Positions 1-3,877 of a stretch of DNA of 5,788 nucleotides are shown in pieces. How positions within the stretch are numbered: the stretch's first letter is position 1; the number at the start of each line of letters is the position of its first letter. The position numbers were made by a program, and so were the translations under genes. This DNA comes from an uncultured Holophagales bacterium (GTDB lineage: Bacteria; Acidobacteriota; Thermoanaerobaculia; UBA5066): positions 1 through 5,788 of the forward strand of contig CALMDF010000157.1 in assembly GCA_937864895.1 (NCBI GenBank), given 5' to 3'. The notes under the pieces were generated by a model. That model made no database searches. It saw only the letters and a program-made list of their open reading frames with translations, and had not been told where the DNA came from.

Positions 1-125
1 CGCGGCGGCAGGATCCGTGATCAGGAGTCCCCTGGCACACCCCCGAGGAAGACCATGCTGTGGCGCAGGGGCCCGAGGGCCTCGGCGATGCGCTCGAGCA
101 TGGCGAGGTTGGGGTCCGGGGTCAC
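1..125 (-). pseudogene. AbiEii-type nucleotidyltransferase, 5' part, frameshifted and cut by the window edge
   Basis: Starts at GTG 125-123, which overlaps the TGA of the upstream winged-helix gene (GTGA). A GAGGAG ribosome site at 139-134 lies 8 nt before it. The frame reads TPDPNLAMLERIAEALGPL then RHSMVFLGG, and hits TGA at 23-21. In the next frame, from base 39 to the window edge, it continues CARGLLITDPAAA with no stop. Joined, FLGG-CARGLLITDPAAA matches what I know of the N-terminus of AbiEii-like nucleotidyltransferases, where a GG-C-A turn precedes the DxD active site. One base is missing in the G5 run at 44-40. Family members transfer nucleotides and often act as toxins. The catalytic residues lie outside the window. 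It could be a real pseudogene or a sequencing/assembly error in a G run. The family call is by recalled similarity, not a search. Confidence 0.68.
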
Positions 126-634
126 CTCAGCCGCTCCTCGAGGAGTCGGGTGGCCATCTCGCGCTCGCGGGCACGTCCTGCCCGCAGGGCATCGAACAGA
201 GCAAGAAGCTCGTACAAGGCGGGGTCTTCCAGCGCGGCGCCCGGTGCGGAAGGAAAGAGCGGCGCGAGGCTCGGTCCACGCGCGGTGCCGTTTGGGTGAG
301 GCCAGACGGGAGGCGGCTCGGAGGCGTCCGCGAGGAGTTCCTTCAGCGGCGAGGCGGCGTGCGCGGTCGGGATTCCCCTCGCCAGCTCGCCCCTAAGCGC
401 CGGGAACGAGTACTTCGCTCCGTGGACGAGAAACTCCCGGAGCGCCTCGGCGCGGGGTTTGACGCGCAGTCCTCCTGGCGGGAGCAGGCCGGCCGCGACC
501 GCCCGCTTCACCGCGCCGTGAGCCTCCGACACGCTGATCCCCAGTGACCGGGCGAGGAGCGGGTAGGTCCAGGTCTGGTCGCGTCCGACCCAGAGCTTGA
601 GAGCGACGAGGAGATCCTGCGGTTTCAGGGCCAT
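122..634 (-). CDS. Winged-helix DNA-binding protein paired with an AbiEii-like nucleotidyltransferase
   Basis: A 170-residue soluble protein beginning MALKPQDLLVALKL. Residues 7-17, 23-31 and 34-49 form a helix-turn-helix: LARSLGISVSEAHGAVKRA looks like the turn and recognition helix, followed by a wing-like GGLRVKPRAEALREFL. A conserved-looking block, LVHGAKYSFPALRGELARG (69-87), and a WPHPNG motif near 110 are typical of a family I recall as 'hypothetical protein' genes sitting directly upstream of AbiEii-type nucleotidyltransferases. The C-terminus (about 135-170) is helical and charged. There is no clear Shine-Dalgarno before ATG 634. A 22-bp palindrome ends 13 bases upstream of the start, suggesting that this protein represses its own promoter. 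The 4-base overlap with the following gene indicates one operon. The inferred role is regulator or antitoxin; that is not proven by sequence alone. Confidence 0.8.
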   Translation of the reverse strand: MALKPQDLLVALKLWVGRDQTWTYPLLARSLGISVSEAHGAVKRAVAAGLLPPGGLRVKPRAEALREFLVHGAKYSFPALRGELARGIPTAHAASPLKELLADASEPPPVWPHPNGTARGPSLAPLFPSAPGAALEDPALYELLALFDALRAGRAREREMATRLLEERLR

Positions 635-646
635 TGAGGGAGTGTA

Positions 647-668
647 TTCGTGATTCGCGAAACACGAA
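647..668. promoter_or_regulatory. 22-bp near-perfect palindrome, candidate operator of the winged-helix/nucleotidyltransferase pair
   Basis: The half-site is TTCGTGATTCG, followed by its inverse CGAAACACGAA. Ten of the eleven base pairs are symmetric; only 653/662 (A opposite A) fail, and the centre is TTCGCGAA. It is AT-richer than its surroundings, lies 13 bases before the ATG at 634 on the minus strand, and sits where the promoter of that gene should be. It is not followed by a T-run and has no loop, so it fits a dimeric protein-binding site better than a terminator. The winged-helix product is the natural candidate to bind it. Confidence 0.65.
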
Positions 669-682
669 AGAACCGAAGGCCT

Positions 683-1009
683 CTCCGGCCCGCCGGAAGG
701 AGGATCGGGGAGTGGCAGGTCGAGGATTGGAATCCGTTACCGCTGCCGGTCCGCGGCGCAGACGGCCACGATGGCGCCATCCGCGAGGTCGATCCGCACG
801 ACCTTGACCGGGATTCCCAGAGCGACCGATTCGAACGGGACGGCGAGATGCTCCTCCGTGAGTGTGCAGAGCCCCGTCAGCTGCTCGTCCTCGTTGTTGG
901 CCTCGACGATCGCTTCCGCGACGAGGGCGTCGAACTGCGCCTTCGTATGCCGTGCCCCGGGCTCGACCGTGCGACGACGAGCCGTGGCGGGGCCTCGCTC
1001 ACCAGTCAT
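683..1009 (-). pseudogene. CcbP-like calcium-binding family protein, interrupted by an in-frame TAA
   Basis: The start chosen is ATG 1009-1007, with AAGG at 1020-1017, seven bases upstream. An earlier in-frame start at 1054 has no such support. The open part is 90 residues: a variable basic N-terminus, then QFDALVAEAIVEANNEDEQ, LTGLCTLTEEHLAVPFES and a strand-rich VKVVRIDLADGAIVAVCA. This is the pattern I know from small 'calcium-binding' (CcbP-type) proteins. TAA at 739-737 stops it, but the same frame then reads RIPILDLPLPDPPSGGPE (736-683), which is the normal next segment of the family (IPILDLPLP). So the stop falls inside the gene, most simply by CAA to TAA. The usual last ten or so residues (aromatic, Trp/Tyr-rich) are absent and run into the operator region. 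The shortened product could still fold. The family name is from memory and is moderately sure. Confidence 0.6.
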
Positions 1010-1164
1010 CGTGCAACCTTGCTCGAGAGGTCCATTTGCGGATTGCCAGGGCACCGTCCGCGTCCAGGGCCGACGGCGCCGCCTTGCGAGACCCGATCTT
1101 CCAGCATCCCCTCATAGGCCAGCCGAGGGCGTCGAGCCTCCCCAGGCAGAGAACGAAAGTGACG

Positions 1165-1317
1165 CTATCGTCCGGAAGAGAGCCGGCCCAGCTCGTGGAG
1201 CATCACCGCCGCGAGGACCTTCAGCTCCTGGGCGAAGGAGATCTCGTCCGTCTCCCTCGCCTGGGCGAGCAGTCTCGCGAGGACGGATACTGAAAGGTTC
1301 TTCCTCGACTCGGCCAT
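1165..1317 (-). pseudogene. Remnant of an AbiEii-type toxin gene (50-codon ORF with an AbiEii-like N-terminus)
   Basis: ATG 1317-1315 overlaps the antitoxin stop by one base (TGATG), the usual arrangement of abiEi-abiEii operons. The first 22 residues, MAESRKNLSVSVLARLLAQA and RE, resemble the start of AbiEii toxins (basic, then an x-SVxARLLxxARE helix). After 'RETDE' the resemblance stops. The remaining 25 residues (ISFAQELKVLAAVMLHELGR and so on) do not look like the expected LLxRYxxERFLYRL segment, and TAG comes at 1167-1165. The toxin would normally be about 250-300 residues with a nucleotidyltransferase core, and no frame between 1010 and 1164 gives recognisable toxin sequence. An internal deletion that fused the 5' end to unrelated sequence is the simplest reading. 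Alternatively it is a small unrelated gene of unknown function. Confidence 0.5.
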
Positions 1318-1907
1318 CACGCGATGGCGTCCATGTAAGGCTGCATGATCCGGCTCACTCCCCGGGCACGTGCATGGCGGGCGAGCTCGCTCGCGCCCGA
1401 CCGGTGCTTCCTCGTGTAGTCCTTCAGGGCCTCGACCGCCACGTCGATCCCGATCTTGTTCCGGTAGCGAAAGCAATCGACAACGGTGCGCGCGGCCCCC
1501 GTGACCCGAACCGGGACGCCCTCCACGTCGTGGTTCTCTACGCCTTCCTCGAGAGCGGCCGCGGAGAACCTGCAGACCGAGAGCCGCTGGTCCCCGAGGT
1601 GGGGTCGCCGTGCCTTCTCCGGGATCGCGATCCAGACGGTTGGGGAAGTCTGGGTCGTAAGGCCGTGGAAGCGCAGTGCCGACAGGAGACAAACGACCGC
1701 GTGCGGCACGCGGCGACAGACGAGGGCCAGAGCGTGGTGCTCCGTGAACCGGTGTCGCCGGGAAGCGTACAGCCCACGGGACAGCCTCTCGATCCTCCCC
1801 TCCGAGAGAAGGGAGTAGAGCCTGCGCCTGGGAATGCCGACGGCCTCGAGGTCGGACGGGCGGAAGACCCCGAGAGACGCGATCGTCGAGAGCTGCGTGC
1901 GATCCAC
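1317..1907 (-). CDS. abiEi: AbiEi-family antitoxin / transcriptional regulator (type IV toxin-antitoxin)
   Basis: A 196-residue protein from GTG 1907. Residues 6-47 form the winged-helix domain (LSTIASLGVFRPSDLEAVGI, then LYSLLSEGRIERLSRGLYAS), typical of AbiEi. The middle holds the usual ALVCRRVPHAVVCLLSALRF / HGLT segment. The signature ARTVVDCFRYRNKIGIDVAV-EALKDY (139-164) and the closing MQPYMDAIA complete the family pattern. AbiEi proteins repress their own operon and counteract the AbiEii nucleotidyltransferase without binding it directly. Start choice is uncertain: the frame is open further, to ATG 2054 (245 residues) with GGGAG four bases upstream, but the added 49 residues are low-complexity and unlike the family, whereas 196 residues fits the usual length. 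The next gene overlaps the stop but is only a toxin remnant, so this antitoxin appears to be an orphan. Confidence 0.82.
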   Translation of the reverse strand: MDRTQLSTIASLGVFRPSDLEAVGIPRRRLYSLLSEGRIERLSRGLYASRRHRFTEHHALALVCRRVPHAVVCLLSALRFHGLTTQTSPTVWIAIPEKARRPHLGDQRLSVCRFSAAALEEGVENHDVEGVPVRVTGAARTVVDCFRYRNKIGIDVAVEALKDYTRKHRSGASELARHARARGVSRIMQPYMDAIA

Positions 1908-1927
1908 GACCCGTTGATCATGGTACG

Positions 1928-1961
1928 AAACGTCGGGGACTGCAATCAGAAGTCGACGTTT
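1928..1961. promoter_or_regulatory. Inverted repeat upstream of the AbiEi gene, candidate operator
   Basis: Perfect 8-bp arms, AAACGTCG (1928-1935) and CGACGTTT (1954-1961), are separated by 18 bases in a locally AT-richer stretch. The repeat lies 20-54 bases ahead of GTG 1907. AbiEi proteins are known to bind inverted repeats in their own promoter, so the place and form fit autoregulation. If so, the GTG start is favoured, because the repeat would lie inside the coding region if ATG 2054 were used. Eight-base arms at a free spacing do occur by chance in a window this size. Confidence 0.35.
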
Positions 1962-2203
1962 TGATCGCTGCCGGGAACCGCCCGCGAACGGCGAGTCGGA
2001 GGTGCTCGGCGGCGAGGAGGTGTCCAGACTTCTGTCCACATCGGCTGTACCCATCAAGCTCCCGGCGTCAACCTCGCGGCCCCGGGAGCGCCGTACGTCT
2101 GGGCGAACTACTCGTCCACCATGAGAAGCTTAGGGATCCTCTGGATCTCGTCGTCTCCTCTGGGGAGCCTTGGGCTCCTGGCGTCGAAATGCCCCTTTTC
2201 CCC
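1962..2203. other. Non-coding stretch between the AbiEi gene and the tRNA fragment
   Basis: I see no convincing gene here. The minus-strand AbiEi frame stays open to about 2057 but with low-complexity Ser/Pro/Arg sequence. A minus-strand frame ending at TAG 2117-2115 reads DEIQRIPKLLMVDE before its stop, which could be the tail of a lost gene but is too short to judge. It contains no integrase-like sequence. Confidence 0.4.
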
Positions 2204-2246
2204 ATGGGGTATGGGGTCGCGGGTTCGAGTCCCGCCGTCCCGACCA
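2204..2246 (+). tRNA. 3' fragment of a tRNA (tRNA-Pro-like), probable attachment site (attR)
   Basis: Bases 2219-2235 form a perfect T-arm: stem GCGGG, loop TTCGAGT, stem CCCGC, with T54, T55, C56 and A58 conserved. They are followed by a 7-base acceptor strand CGTCCCG (2236-2242), discriminator A and an encoded CCA (2244-2246). The matching 5' acceptor (CGGGACG) and D-arm are absent upstream, so no full tRNA folds. The ending CCGACCA and the preceding GGGGTCG are characteristic of tRNA-Pro. ATGGGGT (2204-2210) could be a Pro(GGG) anticodon loop with U33 and G37, but the stem beneath it pairs poorly and the variable loop would be too short. Integrases commonly recombine within the 3' part of tRNA genes and leave such a copy at the far end of the element. 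By orientation the element lies to the left. Confidence 0.75.
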
Positions 2247-2266
2247 TTGATTCCCAGAGAGTTTGG

Positions 2267-2291
2267 ACGCCGCCGGAAACGGCAGCGTTTC
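2267..2291 (+). terminator. Hairpin with GAAA tetraloop and short T-run, probable original tRNA terminator
   Basis: ACGC, then GCCG-GAAA-CGGC, then GCGT forms an eight-pair stem with one C/A mismatch (2271/2284) closed by a GNRA tetraloop. TTTC follows. It begins 21 bases after the CCA of the tRNA fragment, where a tRNA terminator is expected. The T-run is short, so termination strength is uncertain. Confidence 0.5.
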
Positions 2292-2537
2292 TGCGCCTGT
2301 CTATTCCTCGCTGACTGACGCCGTCGTCCTTTTCTTACCTGCGACGGCGCGAAGGCGCTGGAGCAGGATCGGCAAGCGTTCCTGGCTCACGCTATCGGAC
2401 GGTAGGCGACTTGGGAGCGCTCTCTGGGAGCAGTGGCAGGACCTCGAGGGGAGACGTCATCGCGGACGCCGTACCGGCGAGCGCGCGCAGCCGCACACCG
2501 CCGACCCTCGGCCGCACTGCCGTCGAGCATGAGATTT
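2292..2537 (+). other. Intergenic stretch with one hairpin, no gene seen
   Basis: CGCCGTCG (2319-2326) and CGACGGCG (2342-2349) form an 8-bp perfect stem with a 15-base pyrimidine-rich loop and no T-run on either side, so its role is unclear. The rest up to 2537 shows no supported reading frame. A plus-strand frame ending at TAG 2403-2405 reads LEQDRQAFLAHAIGR, which could be the tail of a lost gene but is too short to call. The phosphatase frame is open upstream from TTG 2411 but has no start signal or signal-peptide-like sequence there. Confidence 0.35.
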
Positions 2538-2578
2538 TTGTCCCTGACCGCGCGGCCCGTTCCGTAAAATCACCGCCA
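2538..2578 (+). promoter_or_regulatory. Candidate promoter of the phosphatase gene, possibly giving a leaderless mRNA
   Basis: TAAAAT (2565-2570) is a good -10 box in otherwise GC-rich DNA. Possible -35 elements are TTGTCC (2538-2543, spacer 21) or CTGACC (2544-2549, spacer 15); neither has ideal spacing. Transcription would start near 2577-2579, at the GTG start codon itself, and no Shine-Dalgarno is present, so leaderless translation is possible. Confidence 0.4.
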
Positions 2579-3877
2579 GTGCAACCGGAATCGAAAGTTC
2601 TTCGGCCACCTCTGATCGGGGCCTTCCTGATCGTCGCCCTCTCGGCGACCGTCGCGGCCGCGGCCCCCCCGCCCCGCGTCGTGGCGGTCGGCGACGTGCA
2701 CGCGGACCTCCCGGCGCTGAAGGCGGTCCTGACCGAGGCCGGCGTCCTCGACGCGCGCGGCGCATGGTCCGGCGGCAACACGATCCTCGTGCAGCTCGGG
2801 GACCTCGTGGACCGCGGTCCCGCGATGCGCGCCACCCTCGACTTCATGATCGCGCTCGAGCGACAGGCGGCGAAGCACGGCGGCCGGTCGGTGGCGATCC
2901 TCGGCAACCACGAGGTCATGAACGTGATCGGAGACCTCCGGTACGTGACGCCGGGGAACTTCGCCGAGTTCGCGGACGCGGGCTCCGAGATTCGCCGTGC
3001 CGCGGCGTGGAAGCAGTACGTGGCGTACCGGAAGAGGCAGGCCGGTTCTTTCGGACAGCCCGAGCCCGAGCTGGGCGAGGCGGAGGAGCAGGCGTGGCTC
3101 GCCGCGCACCCGCCGGGCCGGCTCGAGCACCGCGAGGCGTTCGGACCGAAAGGGAAGTACGGCCGCTGGCTGCGCTCCCGGCCGGCAGCCTTCGTCTTCG
3201 ACGGCACGGCGTTCGTCCACGGAGGCGTCTCGCCCGCCCTCGCGGTCGGGCCGCTCTCGATGCTCGACCAGCGCCTGCACGAGGAGCTCGCGGCGTTCGA
3301 GGCCGACCGGCAGGCGCTCGTCGAGGCGGGTGTGATCCTGCCGTTCTTCGACATCCAGGGGGCAAGCGCCGCGGCCGGCCACACGCTCGACATCCTCCGG
3401 GCGGCGATTGCCGCCGAGGAGGCGGCCGCCGCAGAGGCGGGCCGGAAGGCGAAGGTGCCGAAGAAGGCCGCAAAACTCGAGGCCCTCCTCGAGCGATTCG
3501 TCGCGTGGAAGACCCGCCTGTTCGCCTCCGCCGACGGCCCGCTCTGGTACCGCGGCTACAGCCAGTGGACCGACGAGGAGGGCGCGCCGGAGATCGCCCG
3601 CGTCCTGGCCGCGTCCGGCGTGAAACGCTTCGTCGTCGGGCACACGCCGCAGCCCGACGCGCGCGTGCGCGTCCGCTTCGGAGGCACCGTGTTCCTCCTC
3701 GACACCGGTATGCTCGCCGCGTACTACAAAGGCCGCGGCTCGGCGCTGGAGCTCGAGGGTGGCACCGCGACGGCGATCTACGCCGGCGAGGGGCGCCAGG
3801 TCGTGTGGCCCGCCCCCGCGCCCACAGCCGCGCCGACCGCCGCCCCGGCGGAGCGCAGCGAGGACGCATCCCCGTGA
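2579..3877 (+). CDS. Secreted calcineurin-like metallophosphoesterase (Shewanella-like phosphatase type)
   Basis: A 432-residue protein. GTG 2579 was chosen because a signal peptide starts there: K6 and R9, hydrophobic LIGAFLIVALSATV (12-25), and a likely cut in AAAA before PPP (about 29/30). The product is therefore exported, presumably to the periplasm. The metallophosphoesterase motifs are complete and in order: GDVHAD (38-43), GDLVDRG (74-80), GNHE (109-112), FVHGG (212-216) and GHTP (354-357). These supply the Asp, His and Asn ligands of a two-metal centre. This set and spacing match the Shewanella-like branch of PPP phosphatases, known to dephosphorylate proteins, often at phosphotyrosine; the substrate here is unknown. 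Residues about 270-310 are an Ala/Glu/Lys-rich helical insert, and the C-terminus is a Pro/Ala-rich tail. The stop overlaps the next start (GTGA), so the two genes are probably co-translated. Confidence 0.88.
   Translation: MQPESKVLRPPLIGAFLIVALSATVAAAAPPPRVVAVGDVHADLPALKAVLTEAGVLDARGAWSGGNTILVQLGDLVDRGPAMRATLDFMIALERQAAKHGGRSVAILGNHEVMNVIGDLRYVTPGNFAEFADAGSEIRRAAAWKQYVAYRKRQAGSFGQPEPELGEAEEQAWLAAHPPGRLEHREAFGPKGKYGRWLRSRPAAFVFDGTAFVHGGVSPALAVGPLSMLDQRLHEELAAFEADRQALVEAGVILPFFDIQGASAAAGHTLDILRAAIAAEEAAAAEAGRKAKVPKKAAKLEALLERFVAWKTRLFASADGPLWYRGYSQWTDEEGAPEIARVLAASGVKRFVVGHTPQPDARVRVRFGGTVFLLDTGMLAAYYKGRGSALELEGGTATAIYAGEGRQVVWPAPAPTAAPTAAPAERSEDASP

Larger units (their letters stand above)
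1..2246. mobile_element. Putative terminal part of a decayed integrative element / genomic island
   Basis: The call rests on three things: the 3' tRNA fragment at the right border, the concentration of toxin-antitoxin-type and other accessory genes to its left, and at least three damaged genes there against none visible to its right. In tRNA-targeted integration the intact tRNA would lie to the left, outside the window, in plus orientation and usually next to the integrase. No integrase or transposase is visible in the window, so the element type is unknown. Confidence 0.42.

Noticed and set aside
771..1964. 397-codon plus-strand frame across the left half
   Set aside because: It lies antisense to the AbiEi and CcbP-like genes, and its low-complexity Arg/Pro/Ser composition has no recognisable motif.
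2115..2200. Minus-strand frame ending KLLMVDE-stop, and a nearby MGKRGISTP frame
   Set aside because: Short, without a start signal or recognisable family. They could be debris of a lost gene but cannot be distinguished from chance.
2130..2246. A complete tRNA or tmRNA ending at 2246
   Set aside because: No 5' acceptor strand complementary to CGTCCCG and no D-arm are found upstream, and no tmRNA resume tag frame is seen. Only the 3' part is supported.
2343..2405. Plus-strand frame ending LEQDRQAFLAHAIGR-stop
   Set aside because: About 20 codons after an upstream stop at 2316-2318. It is possibly a leftover gene tail, but nothing else supports it.
2392..3643. Two long minus-strand frames opposite the phosphatase gene
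   Set aside because: They are antisense shadows: the plus strand carries all five metallophosphoesterase motifs in order and a signal peptide.
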